In this document: positions 22,210-35,505 of the stretch, piece after piece
Layout: each line of letters opens with the position of its first letter
Numbering within the stretch: the stretch's first letter is position 1
Origin: Cliona cf. orientalis
Lineage: Eukaryota > Porifera > Demospongiae > Clionaida > Clionaidae
Direction of reading: 5' to 3'
Assembly: GCA_963930775.1 (NCBI GenBank)
Contig: OZ005699.1
Span: forward strand, 5,477,501 to 5,541,500
Length of the DNA stretch: 64,000 nt
Program-made: the position numbers and the translations under genes
Notes under the pieces: generated by a model
Told to the model about the DNA's origin: nothing
What the model saw: only the letters and a program-made list of their open reading frames with translations
The model's database searches: none

Positions 22210-25000
22210 AAATCTAGTCAATAATAGGTCACCTATAGTCAACTATGTATTGCCTTGTAGGGTCGGCTGGAGCAGTGAAGATACTGTCCCTCAGTCTTGA
22301 CACTCTCCAGCTTGACTTGGTCGTTGTAGCGTACCTCATCTCCAACAGAACGCACAAGTAGTTGACCTAGTAATAGACTATATTATATTTGACAATAGTT
22401 GTATGTAAAGTGCAACATTCCTGCACTTTACATACCAAGAGTGGTGCAGTATTGGCTATTTTGTATAGTTTATTTACAGTTGATTTTATCATAGTAAACT
22501 TCTATATTAAATGGATATAAAATATACAAGTTTATTTTATATTTGATCTGTCAACTATTGTCAATTATGATCTTTGCCAATCTACTTCATCAACATTACT
22601 TCAGTTCTTACCTGTATACCTATATATATGTCAACTATATCAATTATGTCAATTGCATCAATTTTGACATAATAGACTATATAATTATTTGACAATAGTT
22701 TACAATAGACTGTCAACTATAGCTCGTCAACTATTGCTGCATGTCCCTGTACCTATGTCAACTATGTCAATTGCATCAATTTTTACATAGTTGACCTAAT
22801 AATAGACTAGATATTTGACAATAGTTTACAATAGACTAGCCTGTCAACTATCGCCGTGTGTCCCTGTACCTACGTCAACTATATCAATTGTCAATTAATT
22901 ACGTCAATTTTGACATAGTTGATCTAATAATAGACTATAAATTTGACAATAGTTTACAATAGACTGTCAATTATAGCTCATCAACTATTGCTCTATATCC
23001 CTAGCTGTACCTATATCAACTATGTCAATTATGTCATTTTTGACACAGTTGATCCAAAAATAGACCACATATTCGACAATAGTTTACAATAGCTCGTCAA
23101 CTATTGCTGCATGTCCCTGTACCTATGTCAACTATGTGATCATGAATTATGTCAATTGCATCAATTTTGACATAGTTGACCTAATAAGACTACAAGTATA
23201 AAAAACAATGTAATTGAAGGATGAAGTAGGGATGGCAGGGTCAAAAAGTACACAAACAAGATTTGTAGGGATAATCACATCCACTATACATCCCTACGCT
23301 TGCTTTTCTCGATTCTGTTGATGGTCCATTGGTGGTAGCTATCCTTAATTTGAATCTTCTATAATTATAATATATGGGCCTGGCCCACTGGGAGAAGTTC
23401 ATCATTCTTATCTACACTGTATACTCGGGCGATAATTAGGTTTGATTGTCGCATTACTGCCTGGTTAGTTAATTCCTGCACCTACTCAAAAAGCAAGCGT
23501 AGGGATGTATAGTGGATGTGATTATCCCTACAAATCTTGTTTGTGTACTTTTTGACCCTGCCATCCCTACTTCATCCTTCAATTACATTGTTTTTTATAC
23601 TTGTTTCTATTCTTTTTTTTTCCTCTTTAGGGTAATTCATCATGCAGTGCAATGCCATCTGACATGATTTTCCCATTAACTCATATTATAATATTGTGTA
23701 GAGACTGAGTAGGGTAGGGTCGTAGCCACGCCACTCAATAGTTCGCCTTACCGCACCCATAGGCGTGGCCCCTCAGCTCTAGAACAGTCAGCTCAGTGAC
23801 TATCCTCGCTCCCAGGCTCAGAGAAGCTACTACCAACAGTAAACTTACTGGCTTTTAAGACTCGTTCGCTTAAAACAGAAGGTCTTGTGCCTCATCGCGC
23901 GCAGACACGATCGATGCGGTCGCGCGCGGCGCCACTGACTCGTCACATGACTTCACCATGGCAACACATGCATTATGAGCATGCGCATTATGTGACAAAA
24001 TGGCGAATCAGCCACCCCCCACTCGCAAAATGCACCCACGATTAAATCGCTGTCATGATAACACAAAACCGGCGTGCCACAGACGTGCGCGCTCCAAAAT
24101 GGAGTGGATTTATACTCGAACCAAGGTGAGTGGTCAAGGAAGTCTTGAGTTAGCCCTGATAATGAAAAAGAAAGATTGACAAAATGCACTTTTTTTCAAT
24201 TTTAAAAACAGCTAGTTCAGGCATACCTGATTGTTTCCATGGATGTTTCAGGGCTTGATAGATAGATATTCTGGCGTAGATCATGAATATGTAAGTAAAA
24301 AATCTTAAAAATTTTTCTGCTCTGAGTTATTAATGTTTTTGTTTTGTATTACATATATGGCATATCCGGGCCATCCCTACTTATAGAGTCTACCGACTCT
24401 ATGATATATACATTTGACAATAGTTTACAATAGACTGTCAACTATAGCTCGTCAACTATTACTGCACGTCCCTGTATCTATGTCAAGTATGTCAATTATG
24501 TCAATTACATCAATTTTGACATAGTTGATCTAATAATAGACTATAAATTTGACAATAGTTTACAATAGACTATCAACTATAGCTCGTCAACAATTGCTGC
24601 ATGTCCCTGTACCTATGTCAACTATGTCAATTATGTCAATTACGTCAATTTTGACATAGTTGATCTAATAATGACTATAAATTTGACAATAGTTTACAAT
24701 AGACTGTCAACTATAGCTCGTCAACTATTGCTGCATCTCCCTGTACCTATGTCAACTATGTCAATTATGTCAATTACATCAATTTTGACACAGTTGACCT
24801 ATATATTTGACAATAGTTTACAATAGACTATCAAATATAACTTGTCAACTATTGTGTGTGTCCCTGTACCTATGTCAACTATATCAATTATGTCAATTTT
24901 GACATAGTTGACCTAGTAATAGACTATAAATGTGACGATAATTTACAATAGACTATCAATTATAGCTAGTCAACTATTGCTGTGTCCCTGTACCAGGCAG
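22210..25000. repeat. Tandem repeat field, units of about 125-135 bp
   Basis: The core GACAATAGTTTACAATAGAC recurs at 22691, 22817, 22944, 23075, 24416, 24551, 24685, 24809 and (diverged) 24934. Each core is followed by GTCAACTAT and TTGACATAGTTGA blocks. Family-A copy 2 splits the array between the fourth and fifth listed copies. The sequence is full of TTGAC/GTCAA in both orientations, so single strands could fold extensively. Confidence 0.9.
23193..24404 (+). mobile_element. Family-A element, copy 2
   Basis: 1212 bp, CAAGTATAAAAAACAATG to CCGACTCTATGA, with TA at 23191-23192 and 24405-24406. It interrupts the tandem-repeat field, so it is younger than the array. The foldback start and terminal hairpin are as in copy 1. 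Confidence 0.88.
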
Positions 25001-25640
25001 GAGGTTGAGGCATTTGTATGTTTCGCAGGGGAGTCGAGGTATTTAAACATTAATAATCATTACGTTTGGCATTGTGGTTGACAGGGGGTCGAGGCATTAA
25101 ATACGTTTGGCAGGGGGATCGAGGCATTTAAACATTAATTAAGTTTGTCATGGGTTGAGGCATTTATACGTTTGGCAGCAGGGGTCAAGGCATTTTACGT
25201 TCGGCAGGGGAGTCGAGGCATTTAAACATGCTAGCATAATTCAAAGATACATAGTTGATACATAATTGACTTTGATATCTATACTTGTGTATGGAAGATT
25301 GACATAATAGACATAGTTGACATAATTGATAGGCCCCGGCCAAGTTAAAAGGTGTATATTTGACACATATTAATTGACTTTGATAGCAATACATGTATAT
25401 GAAATATTGATATAATAGACATAGTTGACATAATTGACAGAAAACTGAAGACAGTAGTGGAAAATTGACATAGTAGACACAATAGACAAATTATTGACTG
25501 TGCCAGTATGGAAAATGTAATAGATACAATTGACAATGTACTTTTAAAATAGATATCAACTATAATTCTGTAAGTTGATTAATTTAAATAATTGACAGTC
25601 AATAATAGGTCAACTATAGTCAACTATGTAAACTTATCCA
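25001..25640. repeat. Second tandem array and satellite tail
   Basis: Positions 25001-25230 contain at least six diverged copies of a 35-60 bp unit with GGCAGGGG.TCGAGGCATTTA. Positions 25230-25640 return to the TTGACATAATAGACATAGTT vocabulary of the neighbouring field. No genes are present. Confidence 0.75.
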
Positions 25641-25969
25641 ATACTGCACCCTACTGAAATGTAGCGCATGTCACAAAAATGAGCTAATATGCCAAGATGA
25701 GCGGTAATATGATCGCTCGTTATTGTTTACTAGGCACTGCCGGTCATATGACCATCGTTGTTACCATAACATATTCATGAATTCGATTAACCCTGATGAC
25801 CCTCGCCTGTTATCTGACCCAGGCCTTAACTGCGCTGAGTAGCCAAGAATATGACTGGTAAAGATCATCGAAATTAATAATGCTTGTGAAATCCATAGTC
25901 TATCCGCATATCTGCCGACAGAGCTGAAATCTGCAGCCCTATGGAGCTAAATCATAAAAAAATTAATAG

Positions 25970-26323
25970 TTTCTCAGGCCCGCCCGCATCAGTTTTTGGC
26001 TGCTGGGCCTTTTTTTTTTTAATTAAGTGGGTGTGGTAATTAAATTAACGGTGGCTTACTGCTTGATCTCGTTGGCTGGCTGTGTTTGTGCATCAGCCTT
26101 GCCACTCACTGGCAGACATCTGACTCCTCAAAACTGTTTCTTTGATGGCTAAGCTATAAGATACTATAGATTAACTAAGACCAGTCACTTTTCAAACATT
26201 TTTTTGCACGAGATTGGCGATAAATGGGCGTGGTTAATGATAGACCACGCCCCAAAAAATAAAAAGTAAAATAAAAAGCTGCCCGCCTGCATCATTTCTT
26301 AGCTGGAAAAGCCTGAGAAACTA
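25970..26323. mobile_element. 354-bp MITE with TAGTTTCTCAGGC ends
   Basis: TAGTTTCTCAGGC at 25970-25982 is matched by GCCTGAGAAACTA at 26311-26323. Next to each lies an inverted GCCCGCC.GCATCA block. There is no coding potential. Confidence 0.72.
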
Positions 26324-27038
26324 AAATATTTTTTTCCTGGCCTGAGATGGCTATACTATTACAATAAATATTGGAAGTATCAGTTCATATCTCCTAGTAG
26401 TAGCGATTTTCAACCTCCAAATTTCACTGATTTTTCCGCGGATTATCTTTTAGTGGAATACCAATGTTCGAATATCAAAAGGTAGCTCTCCACAAGCTCT
26501 ATCCAACGGTGCTTGTAACGTGTCTGCCTGATAAAATCATGCATGAAAAATTATTACAAAACAAAGCACTATTGCATAAAACCCCCAACATGTTACACTA
26601 GCTACTTCCATGCTACAAGGTAAGCCAGCATTGCTGATAACCTTAGTACTTCAGTGCCTGAGCCAAAACACATGGTCCAAAGTCAATAGCCAACAATAAT
26701 AATTATGTAGCACTTGTGGGTCTGATCATGAAGTTCAATTATTGCTCACCTTGATCTCTATAGCTATTTTCGTGCCAATGACGACAATAGATGTGTGGCT
26801 ATAGCAAAAACTGATCACTTGATATCCGCTTGGGGTAGCTAATGACTTATACTCAACTTGATGGAACTTTGCATACTTGTACTTACTGCATACAGATGCT
26901 CACATGGATCCTGCTTCCTAGCACAATGTCAAGAGTAACCACAAGTATGCACACTGCACATGATTGCATAATGTCCAGCAGATAGCCGAGCCTGCCAGTG
27001 TGCTACGATCAGTGAACCAGTCATGTTGTGAATCTATA
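26324..27038. other. No gene or element recognised
   Basis: AT-rich spacer between a MITE and family-A copy 3. No long open frame and no internal repeat was found. Confidence 0.4.
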
Positions 27039-28634
27039 TCATAGAGTCGGTAGACTCTATAAGTAGGGATGGCACGGATACTCCATATATATAATACATT
27101 ACAAAAATCCAAATATCTCAAAACAGGTAACTTTGTGAACTTTCTAAGCGTCAAAATCAGAATCTACAGCAAATTATCTATCTAACAAGACCAAGATCAT
27201 CCACCAACTCAATTGTATATGCCAGAACTAGATGCTCAAAAAAATAGCCATTTGTCAATCTTTCTTTCTTCTTTCTTTCTTTCTTTCTGTTTTCCTGGGC
27301 TAACTCAAGACTACCATGACCGCTCACCTTAGTTCGAGTATAAATCCACTCCATTGTGGAGCGCGCACGTCTGTGGCACGCTCGTTTGTGTTATCAGGAT
27401 ATCGATTTAATTGTGGGTGTGTATAGCGCGCGTTTGCGAGTGGGTGTGTCCGATTAGCCATTTTGTCATAATAATGCGCATGCTCATCTGGTGTTGCCAT
27501 GGTGAAGTCATGTGACTGATGTAAGTGGCGCTGCGCGTGTGCGCTGGCGTAGCCAGGATCTAAGGACCTGCTCGCCAGATCGAACACGAGCGCTCAGCTG
27601 ATTATAGTGGCTACTTACCAACAGTAAGCTTACAGGCGTATAAATATGCTCCTGAAACAGAATGTTTTCGCTACTTGGTTCTAAATACTGAGCCTTCTTT
27701 CAAGTTTGCCGGTCGAGTCAGCATGGTCAGCCAGCTTCAGGACTCCGAGCGGCGAGATAACGAGGGGCGTGGCTTCATTCGCAGGTCAAATCTAGACGCT
27801 AGTACCTGAGCTGTCTCGAGAACCGCACTGATGCACGTTCAATGGTGTGTGATGCAAAAGAAGACGTCCTAGCTAGCTATCAAAAGACTGCCTGGGATTT
27901 GCACTTACAGGAGTATTCAGGTTTGAACTCATGGTGTGTTGGGGTACCATAGCCGCCTGACTCAAAGGCTAAGATCACACAAACATGCTGAATCAGTGGT
28001 GTACTTGCTTCCCTATAATAATTTTGTATTTATTGCTGGAGCACGGTTGGATGTAGCTATATAGGTCCAGAAAAAATTTTTGAAGTAGCTAGTTTAACTT
28101 TTTAATATAAAACAATGAAGAGGCAAACCGGTCGCCATGGTATATGTATAGTCTCATGCCCAGCCTCTGTCCCCACGAGATTAGTCAGCTAGGTGGCATT
28201 GATGAAATTTATAACTACCAGGCCCTGAGGGCACTAAAAAAAGAACAGTAACAAGTATAAAAAATAATTGAATAAAATTGAAGGATAAAGTAGGGATGGC
28301 AGTGCCAAAAAATATACAAACAAGATTCGTAGGGATAACGTATCACATCCACTATAGCTACATCCCTACGCTTGCTTTTTGAGTAGCCATGCACACACAT
28401 ATTGAGCATATGCATGCAGGAATGGAAAATCAATACTGTATACCCATGGATCAATATCAAAATATTATAGTGACACTTTTAAATTTTATGCTGAATCAGA
28501 TGTGTATGAGAAAAGCAAGCGTAAGGATGTATAGTGGATGTGATACGTTATCCCTATGAATCTTGTTTGTGTATTTTTTGGCACTGCCATCCCTACTTCA
28601 TCCTTCAATTTTATTCAATTATTTTTTATACTTG
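27039..28634 (-). mobile_element. Family-A element, copy 3, with extra sequence inside
   Basis: Reverse-oriented copy starting at the terminal hairpin (TCATAGAGTCGGTAGACTCT) and ending TTTTTATACTTG at 28634, with TA on both sides. At 1596 bp it is about 350 bp longer than copies 1 and 2. The excess lies around 27545-28230, where CTGGCGTAGCCAGGATCT resembles one end of a hAT-like element. Confidence 0.82.
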
Positions 28635-28648
28635 TATAACTAACCACA

Positions 28649-29162
28649 TACCGTAAAGTCTGGTTAATAAGCACATATGCTTATTAAGCGCATATTTTTT
28701 AATAAGCGCATGCTTCCTTCCTGTTGTTAAGTACTGTCTAATAAGTGTACGTGCCCAATAAAGATGACAGTAGTAGCTATTTACCATTCGATCAAGAGTT
28801 GTCCATGCTCTGCGTGACTAGATGTTGTTCACCAACCTATTTTTAGATACCCAGCTGCACGAGATCGGCTATACGTAACACTATGATGTTCCACTGAGAC
28901 GGATTTGGACTCTTGACCTTGACTTCGAAGCGAGTCTCGCCTAAGAAGTCAGCTATTTTTCCACGTTTTCTTCCAACGATGGCTTCCGATCATATTCCAA
29001 GAATCACTGTGTTCATAACTTGCTAGCTTTGTGATGGAGCGCACTGGCAGTGAGCGGGGCCAAACCTTCACTCTCTGTTAAGCACACATCGTCTAATAGG
29101 CGCATGTTTCCTTACCACCGAAAGTGATAAGTGCATGAGCTTATTAACCAGACTTTACGGTA
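28649..29162. mobile_element. 514-bp MITE with TACCGTAAAGTC ends
   Basis: TACCGTAAAGTCTGGTTAAT at the left and ATTAACCAGACTTTACGGTA at the right are perfect complements. Its sub-terminal TTATTAAGCGCA motifs resemble those of the element at 17747-18205, suggesting a common superfamily. Confidence 0.85.
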
Positions 29163-29471
29163 TACTTTTTGAGTTGAAAAGAAGCCATCACTGACTCGTT
29201 TGTCCGTCAAAAGCTTGCCAGGGAACGAGGAAGGCGGTGGTGACAAAATGACGCCAGAACCTTTGAATGAAGCATTAGAAAAACGATAATAACATTAAAA
29301 ACACCATAAAGAACCCTATAAAACGATGTTTGCGATGTAAAAACGAGGTAGGCAGCAGATTTTGTGGTAACAGACAGGCAGACAGATAGACACACACACA
29401 GACAGACAGAATGACTACTGTAACCCCGTGGCGCATGCATGCGCCAAGGATTAATTATCCAGGCTTGCTAT

Positions 29472-29865
29472 TACCGTACCCTCGCGAAAGAGGGCCCACT
29501 ACGGAATGTCCACCCACCCCCCCTCCCCCCCCCCCTCTTTGGGCTCAATTTCCTGCTAAGGTCTAGTGTTTACTCGAATATGCACCCATGTGTAGCTGCC
29601 CTTGAAATTGCAGCTCAAATGGCTGGTATATCAGGACTGAACTTCGAATAATCTATGTAAGATCTATATAAACAGCCGTAAAATTAGCTTTATACCATGT
29701 TTCAGCACAAATGAACAATCGTGCACGGCTAGTGATCGTAATAACGCCCACTTAATACGGCTGCAGTCAACGACACACAATGAAGTATTGCGGCCGGCCC
29801 ATCCCCCAATCTTGGCCCAATGTAAGATGCACCGCCCATGGGCCCTCTTTTGCGAGGGTATGGTA
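29472..29865. mobile_element. MITE with TACCGTACCCTCGCGAAAGA end
   Basis: The left end TACCGTACCCTCGCGAAAGA is mirrored by TTTTGCGAGGGTATGGTA. It is followed internally by inverted GGGCCC blocks. A related partial copy in reverse orientation occupies about 51990-52316. Confidence 0.78.
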
Positions 29866-30075
29866 CCGTAGGTCGGGTTTTAATTGCGAGTATCTATTAA
29901 TTGCGAATTGCGAGTTTTTCTACGTTTTGCAATTAATAGACTCGCAAACATAAATGTGCACATATACTACAGTACGGTATGGGGTTGTCCATCACAATTA
30001 TTGGATTCGCAATTTGGCGCGACTTGACTAGAACGCAATTATTAAACTGCGCAATTAAAAATCCGTCCTACGGTA
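29864..30075. mobile_element. 212-bp MITE abutting the previous one
   Basis: TACCGTAGGTCGGGTTTTAA at the left and TTAAAAATCCGTCCTACGGTA at the right. AATTGCG motifs repeat internally in both orientations. It shares TA 29864-29865 with its neighbour, as if one element had inserted at the TA beside the other. Confidence 0.8.
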
Positions 30076-30594
30076 TATGAATTGGATCAACCATCATAAA
30101 TCAGACCAAACTGATAAAAATCTGCATGTGCAGCTACCAGCTTGCAACAATACTGTATTACTGATAGTATCAGGTATACCGTACTTAATCTAATACTACG
30201 TATGGCAAAAAAATAATTTCAATTTTGAAAAACGCACGTTTTTCTGGTAAAGGTCGTCATCGCTCCATATATACATGTTATGAGAATTCGTGAAATGCTA
30301 ATTTCTTGCGTTAGATTAGATCATACGTTGTATTCGATTAACTACGGTAATTGCTCGTTACCCTTGCATTGCATCAGTGCTGGCAATGATCGTATTATGA
30401 TTTATGTCATAATTTCAAGTGACAATGTTCTCTTTTGTGCAATTGTCACTATCAACCATTGACTAGCTACTAACAACACGAGAAACATGTAGCTACTATG
30501 ATATGGCGTAAACTTAATCATTAAATATTATTTAGAGTTGTGCGCCATCTTCAAGTCTGAACTATTGGTTCGCAGTGAATCCAAAACGGAGAAC
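30076..30594. other. 5' flank of the NACHT-LRR exon
   Basis: AT-rich with no recognised upstream exon. TATTATTTAG at about 30529-30538 could be a splice acceptor, so further 5' exons outside this stretch cannot be excluded. The sequence ATTTCAATTTTG...GCTCCAT (about 30206-30265) recurs near 54865-54910. Confidence 0.4.
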
Positions 30595-33510
30595 ATGGAT
30601 CAAGAAAATTTAGCTAACTTTGGTGCTGTGGTTACTAGTATCACTAATGCTTTCCATCTAAATTTTAAGAGCTTTTCGGACACTATCCGGGATTCGTATG
30701 TTGCAAGGCAAAGAAATCGAGATCTTCAGTGGCCGCCTTGTTTTGCTGAGAAGCTGGTTCGTTTGGAACTTCATCAAGAGGTTTACAATGTATACTACAA
30801 CAAACAACAAAGAGGAGGACATAACCACTTTTCAATTTCAAACCGAGAGCAACTGGAGTATGATGACATTTTCAAGAAAAAACCAGGAGGAACAATTGTA
30901 AGGAGAGTTTTAGTAGAGGGAGATGCTGGAATTGGTAAAACAACCTTGTGTACATCAATTTCTATCGATTGGGCAGAGTACAAGAGGCTCAAACAGTTTG
31001 ATTTGGTCCTACTTTTACCTCTTCGTGAAACAGCTGTCACTTCTGTGAGCTCAGTTGCTGAACTACTGCAACTGTTTCATCCCAATGAGGTGGTGTGTAA
31101 AGGTGTTGCTGACACTTTTTTACAAGGGGAGCTAGGTAAACATGTTCTCATTATTGCAGATGGTTGGGATGAACTTGAGCCATTCCAGCAAAAGCCAGAA
31201 TCTTTCATTTGTCAGCTCCTCTTCAATGATGCTATACATTCAGCAACGATTATGATTACGTCTAGGCCATCAGCATCAGTTGCTCTGCACAAAAATCCCT
31301 ACATAGATCGTTTCATTGAAATTGCTGGATTTGACATACGAGGAATTGTGCAGTATATCAATTCGGAGTTTGCCAGGGAATGTGAGAAAGCATCTCGAGA
31401 TGGCCTCTTGCAGCAATTAAAGGAAAATGTACTGCTTCGAAGCATTTGCCATGTTCCGATCAATTGTGCAATAGTATGTCACATGTGGCGCAGTGATGAG
31501 TCCCTACCTGTGGATATGACAATGACTGACATTTACACAAAGATAATTTTACACTTCATGCTACGAGCTTTCCATAAATCTTTTCCAGAAAAAGGTTTTG
31601 AAAGTCTCAACAGCTTTGATGCCATTCCAGAAGATATGCAAGATTGCATGTCACGCTTGTGCAAGTTTGCATATGATGCACTTGTCAACGATACATATGT
31701 CTTTACATATGACAGTTTAAAGGATGTTTTCCCTGAGGCAGTTGCTGCAAAGGATCAGCAAGGTGGTCAAACGTTTTTTACATTTGGCTTGATGCAATCT
31801 GCACAGACATTCATCAAAGTTGGAAGAGGTGCATCTTTTCATTTTTTACATCGTACTTTCCAGGAATACATGTCAGCATTCCACGTTGTGAGGCAGTCGG
31901 CCGAGAATCAGACCAAGCTGATGAAGCCATATGCTTACACGTCTCGTATGGCCATATCTATGAGATTTGTGATTGGACTGGGAACCAGTGGTTATCATAT
32001 CAGCTCAAGAATTAGGCCACTCACTAGCAACACTGTGTGTGAAGTGTACGAAATTAATAATCGTGTCAGAGTTGCCTGTGTTGGTTGGACCAACGGTCTG
32101 GTAGTGCATGGTATTCATGAAGCCAAAGAAGGTGCTGTGAAAAACTACCTCCTAAAGTTGCTGTATGGTGATTACTTCACATTTGCATTTCCACACAGTG
32201 CACACGATTGTGCAACTGTAGTCAAAGCTGTTGAACAGTTCCCAAAAGCAATGAAAATTAGCTATCGAGATGAAGCAAAAGTATCATTCAAGTTTGAGCA
32301 TTGTAGTTTGGATGAAGAGCTGCTCACAAACTTTGCAGTTGCCTTATTTAATACAGAAGGAAAACTCCATATTAAGACCCTACTCATTCAAGACAATAAG
32401 TTGTCTGATGGGTCTATTTGTATGCTGATGAATTTAGCAGCACCAGCATTTCAATCATTAAAACAGCTAAGCCTTGCTGCCAACTCACTTGGAGGTGAAT
32501 CAATTACTGCCATATCTGACTATCTGATGAAGAATTCTATAGAGCTTCTAACCTTGTCTTATAACCCACTTGGAGCTGAAGGTGCACTGGCATTACAAAA
32601 TGCTTTTACAGAAGGAACATTTTCCAAGCTCACCAACTTGCAACTAAAGAATTGCTCCTTGAACAATTCTGAAGCTTGTACATCTTTGTTTCAGGTTCTA
32701 CCTGATCATTGTGCTAATCTCAAGCAGCTTGATTTGTCTGAGAATGTTTTTAATAACCCAACTTTAATCGGAGAGTCACTTGCCAAGCTCATTCTGATGC
32801 ACAAGACCCTAAGTGAGCTCTATTTAAATGAGGTGGGGCTTGGTGATGAAGGAGCAACAGCATTGGCTAATTTTTTGAACTCAGTCAACAATCAGGCTTG
32901 TATTGATACCTTATCACTCAAAGAAAATGGAATTCATTCAGAAGGAATTTCCCTATTGGTACAATGTATCACTTCATCCCATCTTATTATACATGATTGT
33001 CTGTACATGGATGGCAACGTTATTGGTTTGAGTGGATGTGTCAGCATTGCTTCTATTATTAGCACTAAGTGTATTTCAGTGTGCAATTGTCAGCTGACAG
33101 TGTGTGCAGAAGACTTGAAACAGAAGCTGAAAGATGAGCTATCCAAGTTTCCTGAAACAAAGATGCGTCAAGAGCTAATTTTGGATAATAATAGCTTTAC
33201 TGGAATAGATATTCACATCCTTATCCAATTGGTTCGAATGTGTCCAGAGTTGAAAAACCTTAGCTGTGCTGGGTGCCACATTGGTTCTAAAGATCTTGGA
33301 GAACTTTTGCGCAATAAAAAGTTTTCATCCTCTCTAGCTGAACTAGAAACATGGTCACTTCAGAATAACGAGCTTGATAATCATGGATGTGGTCTTCTAG
33401 TGACATTTGTGCGCTCACATCTTCCAAAAGTGACTGGTATATTTATCCATGGAAACAACATCAGCAAAAGCGTATTTGAATTATTGGAGCAAGAAGTAGC
33501 CAAACATAGG
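30595..33510 (+). CDS. NLR immune receptor: NACHT-LRR exon
   Basis: A 972-codon exon from the ATG in GAGAACATGGATC to a GTAAGT donor at 33511 (phase 0). An in-frame start further upstream is TTG and is not used here. NACHT ATPase signatures are clear: Walker A GDAGIGKTT (residues 109-117), Walker B region VLIIADGWDEL (184-194) and ITSRPSA (221-227). A helical middle region follows. From about 590 to 960 come leucine-rich repeats of the ribonuclease-inhibitor type (for example LKQLSLAANSLGGE). The first about 75 residues do not look like a known Death or CARD fold. Sponge genomes hold large NLR families that are thought to sense microbes; the ligand is unknown. The most likely continuation is the exon set 43271-54639, which keeps the frame and would give 1285 residues in total. 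Confidence 0.9.
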
Positions 33511-33556
33511 GTAAGTATATTAATAATAATATGATCTATAATAATAATGTCACATC

Positions 33557-35022
33557 TATAAGTAATAGTTATATCATGGGCGCGAGGGATGTATGGCATT
33601 TATTGCACCGAAGCCCGAGGGCCTTGTGCCCGAGGGTTGAGGGCAATAAATGCCATGCATCCTGAGTGCGCGTGATATAACTATTTTATATCCCGTGGGC
33701 ATAGCTACCATGGATACGCATAGAACACTAGAAAATAAAGAAAAATAGGCTCGTCTCTTACTCGAAACGGACACACAAAGCCGCTCTCCGAGTCGAGCCG
33801 CTGAGGCTCTTGAACGTCAGTTGAACTTCCGATGGTCTCGTGACCGAGGGGTGTGGTCAAATTGACACGACTATCGAAGTGTGTCCAAGCATCATCGACT
33901 TTAGAAGCCAAGAAACAAAGCTCGAACTGTTGCTTATCCTAGAAACAAGTCTACGCATTTCCATGCTATTTAAAGTGGCTACGCAGTAAGCGTACCTGGC
34001 AATCGATCGATGACTCCTCGAGCTGGACTCCGCCCTTCGCATCAAACCACTCAGTACTTCGATATCCTGCCGCCATACGCTCCTTTGAAACAGTTTACAG
34101 AGCATTGAGTCGCTGAGAGACTCTGATCCTGGGACCGTTTTGCCTAGAGTACTTCATATTGCACTGTGGTTGCCTGTAGCTACTCATATTGCACTGTGGT
34201 TGCCCAAAGCTACTCATATTGCACTGTGGTTGCCTGTAGCTATTCTATATGGATTTTAATGCACATAGCAACAATGCAGTAACGGGATATAAGTAATAGT
34301 TATATCATGGGCGCGAGGGATGTATGGCATTTATTGCACCGAAGCCCGAGGGCCTTGTGCCCGAGGGTTGAGGGCAATAAATGCCATGCATCCTGAGTGC
34401 GCGTGATATAACTATTTTATATCCCGTGGGCATAGCTACCATGGATACGCATAGAACACTAGAAAATAAAGAAAAATAGGCTCGTCTCTTACTCGAAACG
34501 GACACACAAAGCCGCTCTCCGAGTCGAGCCGCTGAGGCTCTTGAACGTCAGTTGAACTTCCGATGGTCTCGTGACCGAGGGGTGTGGTCAAATTGACACG
34601 ACTATCGAAGTGTGTCCAAGCATCATCGACTTTAGAAGCCAAGAAACAAAGCTCGAACTGTTGCTTATCCTAGAAACAAGTCTACGCATTTCCATGCTAT
34701 TTAAAGTGGCTACGCAGTAAGCGTACCTGGCAATCGATCGATGACTCCTCGAGCTGGACTCCGCCCTTCGCATCAAACCACTCAGTACTTCGATATCCTG
34801 CCGCCATACGCTCCTTTGAAACAGTTTACAGAGCATTGAGTCGCTGAGAGACTCTGATCCTGGGACCGTTTTGCCTAGAGTACTTCATATTGCACTGTGG
34901 TTGCCTGTAGCTACTCATATTGCACTGTGGTTGCCCAAAGCTACTCATATTGCACTGTGGTTGCCTGTAGCTATTCTATATGGATTTTAATGCACATAGC
35001 AACAATGCAGTAACGGGATATA
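33557..35022. repeat. Two head-to-tail copies of a 731-bp unit
   Basis: 33557-34287 and 34288-35018 appear identical at every position checked, and three open frames translate to the same residues in both. Each unit has a hairpin of about 130 bp (AATAGTTATATCA...TGATATAACTATT, with an inverted GGCATTTATTGC inside), a unique middle, and three copies of a 29-30 bp unit containing CATATTGCACTGTGGTTGCC. The units join at TATA, which also stands at both outer edges. Confidence 0.92.
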
Positions 35023-35505
35023 ATGGGATATACCGTATATTTCTGCTAAAAATAATATTACAAGTATAAAAACAATTGAATAAAATTGAAGGATGAAGTA
35101 GGGATGGCAGGATCAAAAAGTACACAAACAAGATTTGTAAGGGATAATCGCATCTACTATACAGTACAGCTCACGTGAAAGGTGAACGTCCCGCGCGTGT
35201 TTCCTGCGGGGTGCACGCAGGCATAGCCCACGAAACATCCGTGGAAGTGCTGTTACTCCCGCGTGCAACACGCACACGCTAGTATGCCTACACACGCGCG
35301 TGCAATACTATGCACGCACGTTCACTATACGCGTGTGCGTGTATAATAATACAGTCGATTTTTCTCGTGTTTGAACATGCGTACGCGTGCGCGTATGCGT
35401 AGCGTGATCGCGTGCGCGCGTTAATTATACGCACGCGTGGGATACAATGTACGTTCGCGAGTTCTTCCCTTATGCGCATGCTCCATTTCAAATCTTTGGT
35501 ACGCA

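Noticed and set aside
30538..30594. Start of the NLR protein at the beginning of the open frame
   Set aside because: The first codon is TTG. The ATG at 30595 has a good context, although an upstream exon joined at a TTTAG acceptor remains possible.
34588..34836. Frames inside the 731-bp units as genes
   Set aside because: They are repeated exactly because the DNA is duplicated, lie in an intron and have no recognisable domain.
33557..35022. The 731-bp copies as LTRs of a retroelement
   Set aside because: They are directly adjacent, with no internal coding region, primer-binding site or polypurine tract between them.
35437..35505. N-terminal extension of the IS630-like transposase
   Set aside because: The open frame begins with GTG inside a CG-rich repeat tract; the first ATG is at 35506.
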